The translations under genes were made by a program, and so were the position numbers. From Caldilineaceae bacterium (GTDB lineage: Bacteria > Chloroflexota > Anaerolineae > Caldilineales > Caldilineaceae): a DNA stretch of 64,000 nt. This document shows, one piece after another, positions 28,162 to 36,468 of the stretch. The stretch spans positions 5,221,022 through 5,285,021 of the forward strand of contig OY282376.1 in NCBI GenBank assembly GCA_958295845.1, read 5' to 3'. The notes under the pieces are model-generated. The model saw only the letters and a program-made list of their open reading frames with translations, did not search any database and had not been told where the DNA came from. How positions within the stretch are numbered: the stretch's first letter is position 1; every line of letters begins with the position of its first letter.

Positions 28162-29952
28162 ATGTCAGAACAACAGCCATTCGGGAGGTCGGCGAATCCT
28201 GGGCCCCACGGAGCGTCGCAGACGCCTCGATTGCCTACTACGCCTCCTTCCGGCTATCTGCGGGGACCGGTTGCGCCTCCGGCGACGCCGGCGCCGCTGG
28301 GCCGGTATATTCGCTGGCAGATGCTGCTGGCCGTCGTGGGAATCATACTTCTGACGCTTCTGATGGGCGTCACGGCGTACAACGTCTCCACAGTTCTGGT
28401 CCCGGAGCGGGGCGGGGTCTTTCGCGAGGGCGTTGCCGGCAATCCCCAGTACATCAATCCACTGTTGTGCCACACGCATGATATCGACCGCGATCTGTGC
28501 AGCCTCCTTTTTCGCGGCCTGACGCGCCTCGATCAACAGGGTCGGGTGGTGCCGGATCTGGCCGAGCGCTGGACGGCCCCGGATGGGCTAACTTATACCT
28601 TTACCCTGCGAGAGAATCAGTACTGGCACGACGGCAAACCGGTGACCATCGATGATGTACTGTTTACGATCGAGATGATGCAGAACCCGGATTCACCGAT
28701 CCTGCCCGACTTGGCGGAGTTGTGGCGTTCGGTCACGGTGGAGCCGGTTGACGAGTACACAGTGCGCCTTCTGCTGGACGAGCCGTTTGCCCCGTTCCTC
28801 GACTTCACGACGGTGGGACTGCTGCCAAAACATATCTGGCAGGACGTGCCCCCGTCTGAACTGCTCACCAGCCCCCTCAATGCACGTCCGGTTGGCAACG
28901 GGCCGATGCAGGCAACGTTGACATCGGCGCAGTTCATACGGCTGGAACGCAGCCCGTTTTCCAATGGCGCCATACCCATGGTCTCGGCTCTCGAGTTCCA
29001 TTTCTACCCTGACTATCCTTCGATCTACGCTGCCTATACGGAAGGCGAGTTGGATGGTGTGAGCCAGGTAATGCAGGCGGACATAGCCCTGGCGCAGGCC
29101 CGCACCGATTTGCAGCTCTTTTCCGCGCCGCTATCGACCTATGTCGGTGTTATCTTTAACCTGCAGAATGCGGATGTCCCCTTTTTGCAGGATGTTAACG
29201 TACGCCGTGCGCTCTATCACGCCCTGGACCGCGAGCGGCTTCTCGATGATGTGGTCGGCGGGCACGGTGTACTGGCCTCATCTCCCATCCCGTCGAACAA
29301 CTGGGGGCATGCGCCGGATACACCCTCATATAGTTTTGACCCGGGGGAAGCAAATCGTCTTCTGACTGAGAGCGGTTGGGTCGACTCGGACGGCGACGGT
29401 ATGCGTGACAAAGACGGGCTGCCCTTGCAGCTCACCCTGCTCACGAACGACGGGCCAACCCGCGTAGCGCTGATCGAACAGATTGCGGCGGACTGGCAGG
29501 CCGTGGGCGTCAATGTGGTGGTGGAGAGCGTCAGTTTCGCCGGCTTCGTAACCGAATTCCTGACGCCGCGGCGCTTTCAAGCCGCTCTCCTCAGCTGGGA
29601 TATCAGCGGCGACCCCGATCCCTTCCCCCTATATCACAGCAGCCAGGTCGGTACGGGCCAGAACTACGGCGGATGGTCCAATCAGGACGCGGATACGTTG
29701 ATGATCGAGGCCAGAAGCACTGTGGACCCGGAGAAACGCAAGGCGCACTATGCAGTGTTTCAGCATATCTTTGCCGACGACGTGCCGGCGATTCCTCTCT
29801 ACTACCCTGTTTATACGTACGGTGTCAGCGAGCGAGTCAAGGCGGTCCAGATTGGGCCGTTGAACACGCCGGCGGACCGATTCGCTACATTCCCCGATTG
29901 GTATATCCTCACGCGCCGCGTCCCCGCGAATCAACAGTTAAGCGGGAACTGA
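28162..29952 (+). CDS. Peptide-binding protein, ABC family 5, N-terminally anchored
   Basis: 596 residues from the ATG at 28162 (a GTG at 28150 is in frame; neither has a good ribosome site). An unusual cytoplasmic-side N-terminal stretch of ~50 residues rich in Pro/Gly/Thr precedes a single membrane helix (about 52-74) lacking a lipobox, so it is likely an anchored type II protein. Family-5 body: REGVAGNPQYINPLL, LAERWTAPDGLTYTFTLREN and IDDVLFTIEMM as in the SBP_bac_5 N-lobe, and DVNVRRALYHALDRERLL further on. No permease genes are adjacent; it starts 43 bases past secG and may share its transcript. It may serve a distant permease or act as a sensor. Confidence 0.87.
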   Translation: MSEQQPFGRSANPGPHGASQTPRLPTTPPSGYLRGPVAPPATPAPLGRYIRWQMLLAVVGIILLTLLMGVTAYNVSTVLVPERGGVFREGVAGNPQYINPLLCHTHDIDRDLCSLLFRGLTRLDQQGRVVPDLAERWTAPDGLTYTFTLRENQYWHDGKPVTIDDVLFTIEMMQNPDSPILPDLAELWRSVTVEPVDEYTVRLLLDEPFAPFLDFTTVGLLPKHIWQDVPPSELLTSPLNARPVGNGPMQATLTSAQFIRLERSPFSNGAIPMVSALEFHFYPDYPSIYAAYTEGELDGVSQVMQADIALAQARTDLQLFSAPLSTYVGVIFNLQNADVPFLQDVNVRRALYHALDRERLLDDVVGGHGVLASSPIPSNNWGHAPDTPSYSFDPGEANRLLTESGWVDSDGDGMRDKDGLPLQLTLLTNDGPTRVALIEQIAADWQAVGVNVVVESVSFAGFVTEFLTPRRFQAALLSWDISGDPDPFPLYHSSQVGTGQNYGGWSNQDADTLMIEARSTVDPEKRKAHYAVFQHIFADDVPAIPLYYPVYTYGVSERVKAVQIGPLNTPADRFATFPDWYILTRRVPANQQLSGN

Positions 29953-30051
29953 GCCTTTCTCCTGCCACCTGAACACATACATTTGCCCAACTTTCTCTCG
30001 CCGGAGAGACGCCAAAACAACAACGCAGACGGTAAATTCTCTGGAAATGAT

Positions 30052-30081
30052 TTGACAGGGAATAAACCCCCGTGATATAAA
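30052..30081 (+). promoter_or_regulatory. Promoter of tRNA-Leu
   Basis: TTGACA (30052-30057), 18-base spacer, TATAAA (30076-30081), 12 bases before the tRNA 5' end. Confidence 0.75.
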
Positions 30082-30093
30082 ATAGTTCACTGA

Positions 30094-30177
30094 GCCGCAG
30101 TGGCGGAATCGGAAGACGCGCTACGTTCAGGGCGTAGTGAGCTTTAGCTCGTGGGGGTTCAAATCCCTCCTGCGGCA
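30094..30177 (+). tRNA. tRNA-Leu (anticodon CAG)
   Basis: 84 nt, with the long variable arm typical of class II tRNAs. Acceptor GCCGCAG pairs with CTGCGGC, discriminator A. Anticodon loop TTCAGGG region gives CAG; T-arm GGGGGTTCAAATCCCTC. The CCA end is not encoded. Confidence 0.93.
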
Positions 30178-30309
30178 TCAAGGGGACCCAGATGATCCGT
30201 CCGGGTTCCTTTTGTTCTTATCCTGTCGTGTTCTGGTTTCCCTCGGGCTGCGTCCTTTCCGGCGGGGCGCAGTCAAACTTTACGCGACGCCGTCTGCCGA
30301 GAATCGTCG

Positions 30310-30750
30310 ATGGGTCTTGTCCGAGTCCCGATAAATCCAGGTTCGCATGATGTACGACGCCAGCGTCACCCGGCCTATCCGGCCCTGTTATTGCTGGGGG
30401 TTGTGGTTGGGCTGTATTTTCTGTTCCAGCATGTAGAGCAGCTGCGCGAGTTGGGCGCCGTTCAGGGGCAGGTGGCCGAGATGCGGCAGAACATTGCGCG
30501 CGGCGAGCAGAGCACGCTGGACTTGGAAGCACAGCTGCGTTATGCGACGAGCGACGAGTATGTCGTGCGGATGGCGCGCGGCGAATTGGGTTACATTCAG
30601 GAGGGAGATGAGGTCTACATTCTGTTGGACCAGCCCGCCGCGCGTGCGGGGAGCCCGCCTGCGGCGCCAACCCCGGTGGTAGAGGAGGATTCCTTCCGGC
30701 CCCTGGATTGGGCCTGGTGGCAATCCTTGTTACAGCAGATTCAGGAGTAG
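30310..30750 (+). CDS. FtsB/DivIC-family septum formation initiator-like protein
   Basis: 146 residues. Short basic N-terminus, one membrane helix (about 25-40), then a coiled coil (about 41-80, VEQLRELGAVQGQVAEMRQ) and the family's post-coil motif (YVVRMARGELGYIQEGDEVY). The C-terminal ~40 residues are Pro/Ala-rich and then Trp-rich (PLDWAWWQSLLQQ). FtsB/DivIC proteins link FtsL and FtsQ in the divisome. No ftsL or ftsQ is nearby, so the exact role stays open. Confidence 0.85.
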   Translation: MGLVRVPINPGSHDVRRQRHPAYPALLLLGVVVGLYFLFQHVEQLRELGAVQGQVAEMRQNIARGEQSTLDLEAQLRYATSDEYVVRMARGELGYIQEGDEVYILLDQPAARAGSPPAAPTPVVEEDSFRPLDWAWWQSLLQQIQE

Positions 30751-30826
30751 GTTGAGTGCGCCCCTGTTGGACGTGTTGGAAGGGGCACTCTGGCAGGAGG
30801 TTGTTGAAAGCGCGAAACGCTGAGAT

Positions 30827-30855
30827 TTGACGCCGTATGGTTGGTGTGTTAGACT
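30827..30855 (+). promoter_or_regulatory. Promoter of initiator tRNA
   Basis: TTGACG (30827-30832), 17-base spacer, TAGACT (30850-30855), 12 bases before the tRNA. Confidence 0.65.
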
Positions 30856-30867
30856 ATTCTTTACTGT

Positions 30868-30939
30868 TGCGGGGTGGAGCAGTGGCAGCTCGTCGGGCTC
30901 ATAACCCGAAGGTCGCAGGTTCGAATCCTGCCCCCGCTA
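30868..30939 (+). tRNA. Initiator tRNA-fMet (anticodon CAT)
   Basis: 72 nt. The anticodon stem has the three consecutive G-C pairs of initiators (TCGGG CTCATAA CCCGA). Acceptor TGCGGGG faces CCCCGCT, leaving 1:72 unpaired as initiators require, but as T:T rather than the usual C:A. Discriminator A; CCA not encoded. Confidence 0.92.
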
Positions 30940-30955
30940 CCTCAGTATTATAGAG

Positions 30956-30989
30956 CCGCCGAACCGCAATCGGTCGGCGGTTCATTTTT
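30956..30989 (+). terminator. Terminator after initiator tRNA
   Basis: CCGCCGA (30956-30962) pairs with TCGGCGG (30974-30980), followed by TTCATTTTT. Confidence 0.7.
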
Positions 30990-31026
30990 GACTTTGGGTT
31001 TTACGAGTCACAGTTAGTTTTGGCCC

Positions 31027-31100
<74 letters not shown>

Positions 31101-31134
31101 CTTAATGTAGTGCGTTGAAGTCAGACAAGCATTG

Positions 31135-31165
31135 GGCATGGTCGCCACCGCGGCCGTGCCTTTTT
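31135..31165 (+). terminator. Terminator after CAT-anticodon tRNA
   Basis: GGCATGG (31135-31141) pairs with CCGTGCC (31154-31160), then TTTTT. It also separates the tRNA from the convergent sugar operon. Confidence 0.65.
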
Positions 31166-31211
31166 ACATTTTTCTCCCCATTTGAACGCCAGACCGATAC
31201 CGAATCCGCGT

Positions 31212-32288
31212 TCAGTCCGGAATCCGAAAAGAACTGGCCTGGATGCAGGTAACGCCCTCGTCGTCCTGACCGTAGTAGGCGGTGCAGATCGAGCCATCGG
31301 GCCGCTGTACCGAGGTAGGATAGCCCAAATCCCCATTGGGAAAGTCGTCCCGGAGGATCAGTTCGTTGTCGATATCCCAGCTCGCGCCCTCGTCGTTGCT
31401 CAAGCAGGCGCGAATCCCGAAAGGCGCCCAACGACAGCCGTAGACGCACAGCAGGCGGCCATCCTGCAGGGGCAGCATGTGGGGCGGCAGGCCGCGCATC
31501 GGGGTCGGCTGCGCGCTGCTCCAGGTGCGCCCGCCGTCGTCCGAATGACACTGGTAGAGATGATAGTTGCCTTCTTCGTGTGTGCGCAGCAGCGCCAGAA
31601 CACGTCCGCCCGGCAGCGCAAGCAGGGCAGGTTCGAAGAAGCCGATCGTATCATCGATCGCGATCAGACGTGCGCCGCGCCATGTGCGGCCCTGATCGTA
31701 GGAGGGCACGACAAATGAAGGGCACGGGACCTGGCTCTCATCGTAACATGGGAGCAGCAGGCTCCCGTCTTCCAGCTCGGTGATGGGGCGCAGCGTGTAC
31801 CCGGAGACAAAGGGGGAGACATCGACGCGGGCGCTCCCGTTCCAGGTGCGGCCGCCATCATCGGAACGATGCACATAGGTACCCTCTGCCACCGGGAAAG
31901 AGCCGGCCCAGGCAAGCCCCTCGCTGCGTCTATAGCGCGCGTAGGCCGCGTCGGCGTCGGCTGCGTCCAGCGAGACAAAGTTGTTGCGGGCTGTATTGAC
32001 CAGCAGCAGACCGCTGGAAAGCTGCACCATGCCGGGGTCGTCCATGCCGGCGAAGTCGTAACCGGCGATCACCTGCGGCCCGTGCCAGCTCTGTCCGCCG
32101 TCCTCGGACCGCAGCAGCATGTTGAGCAGGCTCGGGTCGAGATGCGTGAGGATGGGGCGGCGCATCGCCTCGCAGAAGGCCAGTACCCACTCGCCGTCGT
32201 GCAGGATCTTGATGTCCGGCCAGGCGCAGTAGGCGTGGGGGTTCTTGTAGATGAGCTGGTGCGTCAGGTCCGGTGGGCGCATGGGCAT
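31212..32288 (-). CDS. Sialidase-fold glycoside hydrolase-like protein (cytoplasmic)
   Basis: 358 residues with no signal peptide. The ATG at 32288 follows AAGGATG. Five Asp boxes: SEDGGQSW, SDDGGRTW, SYDQGRTW, SDDGGRTW and SNDEGASW, the propeller signature of BNR/sialidase family proteins. Acidic candidates lie in DDPGMVQL and FFEPALLALPGGR. As the last gene of a sugar ABC operon, seven bases after a Gfo/Idh/MocA gene, it may act on an imported oligosaccharide. True sialidase activity is not shown; an Arg triad cannot be assigned safely. Confidence 0.85.
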   Translation of the reverse strand: MPMRPPDLTHQLIYKNPHAYCAWPDIKILHDGEWVLAFCEAMRRPILTHLDPSLLNMLLRSEDGGQSWHGPQVIAGYDFAGMDDPGMVQLSSGLLLVNTARNNFVSLDAADADAAYARYRRSEGLAWAGSFPVAEGTYVHRSDDGGRTWNGSARVDVSPFVSGYTLRPITELEDGSLLLPCYDESQVPCPSFVVPSYDQGRTWRGARLIAIDDTIGFFEPALLALPGGRVLALLRTHEEGNYHLYQCHSDDGGRTWSSAQPTPMRGLPPHMLPLQDGRLLCVYGCRWAPFGIRACLSNDEGASWDIDNELILRDDFPNGDLGYPTSVQRPDGSICTAYYGQDDEGVTCIQASSFRIPD

Positions 32289-32295
32289 CGCATCC

Positions 32296-33390
32296 TTATA
32301 TCTGACCTCTCTCGAGCATATCTCCGAACGGATTGTCCCGGATCTGCAGCGGGAAGTCGACGCGCGCCAACCCCTGCCGCTGCGATTCGTAGACGGCCAT
32401 GATCATCTCCAGCGCGGCGCGGCCCTGCCGCCCGCTCGAGACGCTCTCGCGGTCCTGGTCGATGCAGTCAACCAGGTCGGTGACCGCGTTGACCCACGCG
32501 TGTTGCCGTTGCGTGGCCACCGGCTCCCATGCGACCGGCTCGGTCTGCATGCGCCAGCGGTGCAGATAGGGTACCCAGCCGTAGCCGCCGGCCCGCTCGA
32601 GGCTGTTGCCGGCGCCGTGCTGGATCGCCAGCCGCCCTTCATCCCCTTCGATCAGGATTTCGAACGTGCCGTAGCGGCGCCGTCCGCCCGACTCAAAGAA
32701 GAAGAGGCAGTCGCTGTCCATTCGGAACAGCCCAGCGCCGAGGTCCTCGATTGTGAGCGTCTTATTGCCCCGCTCTACCGTGGCGAATACCCACTCCGGA
32801 TCACCGGCGTAGAAGCGGATCAGATCGAAGAGATGCGTGACGTCGTGCATCATATTTCCGCCGCCCGCGGTCTCGTAATGCGAATGCCAGCTGGCGGGGT
32901 CGCGCTGATCGGAGGTGAGCAGGTGACCCCGGATCGTGCGTAGATTGCCGATCTCGCCGCGCTCGATCATCTTCTTTACATCGATGTAATTCGCCTCAAA
33001 GCGCATCGAGTGGTTGACGATCAGTTTGGCGCCGGCGCGGTCGCAGGCCGCGATCATCCGGTCGGCCTCTTCGAGGTGGAAGGCCATCGGCTTTTCGCAG
33101 AGGATGCCGCGGGCGCCGGCTTCGGCTGCGGCAATCGTCACCGGCCCCTTCAGATTGTCCATTGTACAGACGCTGACGATATCGAGGTCGGCCTGCGCCA
33201 GCATCTCCTCGTAGCTGCCGTAGCGCTGCGGGATCGACCAGCGTTCGCAGAAGTGATCCAGCTTGTCGGCGTCAATGTCGGCAGCGGCCACCAGCTGCGT
33301 ACCGGGGACAAGCGTGTAGGCCTCCGCGTGCAGGGCGGCCACCCTGCCACAGCCAACGATTCCCACCGTGTAACGCTTGCCGTCGCTCAT
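32296..33390 (-). CDS. Gfo/Idh/MocA-family oxidoreductase, tandem copy 2
   Basis: 364 residues. The ATG at 33390 follows AAGGAG. N-terminal NAD(P)-binding domain with GIVGCGRVAALHAEAY, the family EKP motif (Glu99-Lys100-Pro101), and a C-terminal alpha/beta domain with the MHDVTHLFDLIRF segment holding candidate catalytic His residues. It is a close paralogue of the next upstream gene: equal length, most of the C-terminal half nearly identical. Likely oxidises or reduces a sugar, sugar phosphate or inositol. The gene was created by tandem duplication with borders visible around 33386-33466. Confidence 0.93.
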   Translation of the reverse strand: MSDGKRYTVGIVGCGRVAALHAEAYTLVPGTQLVAAADIDADKLDHFCERWSIPQRYGSYEEMLAQADLDIVSVCTMDNLKGPVTIAAAEAGARGILCEKPMAFHLEEADRMIAACDRAGAKLIVNHSMRFEANYIDVKKMIERGEIGNLRTIRGHLLTSDQRDPASWHSHYETAGGGNMMHDVTHLFDLIRFYAGDPEWVFATVERGNKTLTIEDLGAGLFRMDSDCLFFFESGGRRRYGTFEILIEGDEGRLAIQHGAGNSLERAGGYGWVPYLHRWRMQTEPVAWEPVATQRQHAWVNAVTDLVDCIDQDRESVSSGRQGRAALEMIMAVYESQRQGLARVDFPLQIRDNPFGDMLERGQI

Positions 33391-33476
33391 TTGGATGCTC
33401 CTTCCAGGGAGGGACCCGCGCAGGGGGCGTGATTGGGACGATGATGATCACCGGTGGGCGCATGGGGATTTGCGCG
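33391..33476 (-). pseudogene. Duplication scar: permease 3' end joined to sialidase 5' end
   Basis: The left part (33391-33452) aligns with the 3' end of the MalG-like permease gene (34572-34630) with about three quarters of bases matching, although the frame is decayed. The right part (about 33452-33466) has the start of the sialidase-fold gene (CCGGTGGGCGCATGGG, as at 32272-32287), then spacing matching 32288-32300. It marks where one duplicated unit joined the next. Confidence 0.75.
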
Positions 33477-34571
33477 CTATATCTGACCTCTATCCAGCAT
33501 ATCTCCGAACGGATTGTCGCGGATCTGCAGCGGGAAGTCGACGCGCGCCAAGCCCCGCCGCTGCGATTCATAGACGCCCATGATCATTTCCAGCGCGGCG
33601 CGGCCCTGCCGCCCGCTCGAGATGCTCTCGCGGTCGTTCTCGATGCAGTCGACCAGGTCGGTGACCGCGTTGATGGTGGCGTTGTCCCGTTGGGTGGGGA
33701 CAGGCTCCCACTCGACCGGCTCGGTGCGCCCGCGCCAGCGGTGCAGATAGGGTTCCCAGGCCCACCCGCCCATACTCCCCATGCTGTTGCGCGCGCCGTG
33801 CTGGATTACGAGGCGGCCTTCGTCGCCTTCGATCAGGATTTCGAACGTGCCGTAGCGGCGCCGTCCGCCCGACTCGAAGAAGAAGAGGCAGTCGCTGTCC
33901 ATGCGGAACAGGCCGGCGCCGAGGTCCTCGATTGTGATTGCCTTGTTGCCCCGCTCCACCGTGGCGAAAACCCACTCCGGATCGCCGGCGTAGAAGCGGA
34001 TAATATCGGTCAGGTGGGTGCCATTGTGCATCAGCTCGCCGCCGCCCGCGGTCACGAACTGCGAATGCCAGCTGCTGGGATCGCGTTGATCGGTCGAGAG
34101 CATATTGGCGCGGATGGTGCGCAGATTGCCGATGTCGCCGCGCTCGATCATCGCCTTCACTTCGATGAAGTTCTTCTCGAAGCGCATGGAGTGGTCGACA
34201 ACAAGCTTGGCGCCGGCGCGGTCGCAGGCCGCGATCATCCGGTCGGCCTCTGCCAGGTCGAAGGCCATGGGCTTTTCGCAGAAGATGCCGCGCGCGCCGG
34301 CCTCGGCTGCGGCAATCGTGGCGGGGCCGTGCAGATTGTCCAACGTGACGACGCTGACGATATCGACGTCGGCCTGTGTCAGCATCTCCTCATAGCTGCG
34401 ATAGCGCTGGGGGACCGACCAGCGTTCGCAGAAGAGATCGAGCTTATCGGGGTCGATGTCGGCGGCGGCCACCACCTGCGTATCGGGCACAAGCGTATAC
34501 GCCTCCGCGTGCAGATTCGCCATCCTGCCGCAGCCGACGAGCCCCACCGTATATTGCTTACCGTCGCTCAT
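33477..34571 (-). CDS. Gfo/Idh/MocA-family oxidoreductase, tandem copy 1
   Basis: 364 residues. The ATG at 34571 overlaps the permease stop (TCAT on the + strand) with AGGAG inside the permease gene, so it is translationally coupled. Motifs: GLVGCGRMANLHAEAY, EKP at 99-101 (FCEKPMAF), and the C-domain MHNGTHLTDIIRF in place of MHDVTHLFDLIRF of copy 2. Those changes sit in the substrate region, so the copies may have diverged in substrate while keeping the cofactor site. A longer reading frame extending into the permease gene is a shadow. Confidence 0.94.
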   Translation of the reverse strand: MSDGKQYTVGLVGCGRMANLHAEAYTLVPDTQVVAAADIDPDKLDLFCERWSVPQRYRSYEEMLTQADVDIVSVVTLDNLHGPATIAAAEAGARGIFCEKPMAFDLAEADRMIAACDRAGAKLVVDHSMRFEKNFIEVKAMIERGDIGNLRTIRANMLSTDQRDPSSWHSQFVTAGGGELMHNGTHLTDIIRFYAGDPEWVFATVERGNKAITIEDLGAGLFRMDSDCLFFFESGGRRRYGTFEILIEGDEGRLVIQHGARNSMGSMGGWAWEPYLHRWRGRTEPVEWEPVPTQRDNATINAVTDLVDCIENDRESISSGRQGRAALEMIMGVYESQRRGLARVDFPLQIRDNPFGDMLDRGQI

Positions 34572-35443
34572 TTGAATGCTCCTACCAGGGCGGCGCCCGC
34601 GAAGGTGCGCATCATCAGGATAATAATAATTGCGGTCGGTATCGACGCGATCACATAACCGGCCATGAGCGGCCCGAACATTACCTGGGTGTTGCCGGTG
34701 AACGTCGCCAGCCCCAACATAAGCGTAAACTTTTCTTTCGAGCGCAGCACCAGCAGCGGCCACACATAGTCCCCCCACGACGACAGAAAGGTGAGCAGGC
34801 CGACGATCGCCATGATCGGTCGCGATAGCGGCAGCGCGATCAGGCGGTACATCTGCAACTCGGTGCCGCCGTCCATCCTGGCCGCCTCGAACAGCTCCTC
34901 CGGCAGATCGGAGAAGAAACCGGTCAGCAGAAAGACGGCAAAGGCAATCCCGCCGGCGATATAGGGCAGGATCAGCCCCCACAGCGAGTTCATCAGTCCG
35001 AACTGGACGATCAGCAGGTAGCGGCCAATCAGGGTGAGGACGCTGGGGATCATCAGCAGCGACAGCACCAGGTAGTAGGCCCCGTCCCGCCAGGCGAAGT
35101 CGATGCGCGCAAACGCGTACGCGGCCAGCGACGCGCAGAGCAGCACGCCCGTAACCGCCCCGAGGCTGACGAGGCTGCTGTTAATGATGGAGCGATAGAT
35201 CTCGTTCCACGCCATCACATAGTTCTGCAGCTGCAGCGGAAAGGCCGGCAGCCAGAAATTTAACAGCAGTTGCTGAAAGCTCTTGAGCGAGGTGAGGATT
35301 GCAATGAAGAAAGGGAAAAAGGTCAGAAAGAGGAGAAATACCAGCACCGCATGATGCAGGGAGCCTGTGAACCGGGCACCAAGATCCGCTTGCGCGGCGT
35401 CGGGCGATGATGTGAAGGGCCGGTCGACTGTGTGCTCGGTCAT
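34568..35443 (-). CDS. Sugar ABC transporter permease (MalG-like)
   Basis: 291 residues, family length, with six hydrophobic segments and the EAA loop EAARMDGGTELQMYRLIALP. The N-terminus is short and cytoplasmic. Its start overlaps the MalF-like stop by one base (TGATG) and its stop overlaps the Gfo/Idh/MocA start. It forms the membrane channel with the MalF-like protein for the upstream binding protein. No ATPase gene is in the operon. Confidence 0.93.
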   Translation of the reverse strand: MTEHTVDRPFTSSPDAAQADLGARFTGSLHHAVLVFLLFLTFFPFFIAILTSLKSFQQLLLNFWLPAFPLQLQNYVMAWNEIYRSIINSSLVSLGAVTGVLLCASLAAYAFARIDFAWRDGAYYLVLSLLMIPSVLTLIGRYLLIVQFGLMNSLWGLILPYIAGGIAFAVFLLTGFFSDLPEELFEAARMDGGTELQMYRLIALPLSRPIMAIVGLLTFLSSWGDYVWPLLVLRSKEKFTLMLGLATFTGNTQVMFGPLMAGYVIASIPTAIIIILMMRTFAGAALVGAFK

Positions 35444-36402
35444 CAGGTCTCCCTGGTGCGTCGCGTGCGGGCGAAGGGCGACGTTGTGTAGCGGAAGCTC
35501 AGCAGCGTCAGAATGAAGATGGCGATGAACATCGTCACACCGATGGTTGCACCGTAGCCCATCTGGTCCCCGCGGAAGGCGGCCATAAAGAGCAGCAGAC
35601 CGGGCACCAGCGACGCCTTGGCCGGCCCGCCCGCGGTCATGATCAGCACAAAGGCGAAGTCCTGGATGATGCCGATCATCGTCTGGATCGCCACCAGCTG
35701 GATCGAAGTGACGACCAGCGGAATGTCGATCCGCACCATCCGTTGCCAGACATTACAGCCGTCCATCACCGACGCATCCAGCACTTCATTGGGGATCTGC
35801 TGCAGCCCGGCGTAGAAGATCATGAAGGGCCAGCCGGAGATCCAGGGGAAGCTGACGAGCAGAAGCGCCAGAATCACCAGGCTCGGCTCCGAGAGCCACG
35901 CGGTCTGCCACTCCTCCAGGCCGAAACTTCCCAGCATGCGATTGAGCACGCCAATTTTGGGCAGCGGGTTGTAGATGAACTTCCAGATCATGATCGTGAC
36001 GAGAAACGGCACCACCATCGGCAACACGAAGAGCGTGCGGTACCAGTATTTGGTGCGTTCCCGCTTCAGGTTGAAGACCAGCTCCGCCACGAGGAAGGGC
36101 GAGAGGCGCTGCAACATCCAGCCGAGGAAGAACCAGCCGAGATTGCGCGTGGCGACGTGCATGTTGGGGTCGTTGACCATCGTAATGTAGTTCTTGAACC
36201 CAACGAACCGCTCCACCGTAAAGCCGTCCCAGCGAAAGAGGGTATGATAGATGACATTGACTGTCGGCTGGTACATGAAGATGGCCAGAAAGAGGAAGGT
36301 GGGCAGGAGAAAGAGGAGCGCGGTCAGATTGCGGCGCAGCGCCCGGCGGCGCCCGCCCCACAGTCTACGGTCGAGATCCGCGTCGGCAGTTTGTACTGAC
36401 AT
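35443..36402 (-). CDS. Sugar ABC transporter permease (MalF-like)
   Basis: 319 residues with six hydrophobic segments; cytoplasmic Arg-rich N-terminus (RRLWGGRRRALRRN) and the EAA-type loop DASVMDGCNVWQRMVRIDIP. It lacks the large periplasmic P2 loop of enteric MalF, as is usual for this family outside Proteobacteria. It is separated from the binding-protein gene by a hairpin-bearing gap of 66 bases. Confidence 0.93.
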   Translation of the reverse strand: MSVQTADADLDRRLWGGRRRALRRNLTALLFLLPTFLFLAIFMYQPTVNVIYHTLFRWDGFTVERFVGFKNYITMVNDPNMHVATRNLGWFFLGWMLQRLSPFLVAELVFNLKRERTKYWYRTLFVLPMVVPFLVTIMIWKFIYNPLPKIGVLNRMLGSFGLEEWQTAWLSEPSLVILALLLVSFPWISGWPFMIFYAGLQQIPNEVLDASVMDGCNVWQRMVRIDIPLVVTSIQLVAIQTMIGIIQDFAFVLIMTAGGPAKASLVPGLLLFMAAFRGDQMGYGATIGVTMFIAIFILTLLSFRYTTSPFARTRRTRET

Positions 36403-36417
36403 GGGGTTTGCAAGGAT

Positions 36418-36451
36418 CAGCGGCCAGTGATCTGCTGATCACTGACCGCTG
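36418..36451 (-). repeat. Intergenic hairpin after sugar-binding protein gene (operon 1)
   Basis: 15-bp stem CAGCGGCCAGTGATC (36418-36432) with GATCACTGACCGCTG (36437-36451), one G-T pair and a four-base loop. It has no T-tract, so it is more likely an mRNA-stabilising or partial-termination element, as known for the malE-malF gap in E. coli. Related hairpins follow the other two binding-protein genes. Confidence 0.8.
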
Positions 36452-36468
36452 GCCACTATCCATTGTTG

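Noticed and set aside
33477-34982. 501-residue form of the Gfo/Idh/MocA protein
   Set aside because: The first 137 codons are a shadow of the MalG-like permease; the paralogue starts at the equivalent ATG with a ribosome site.
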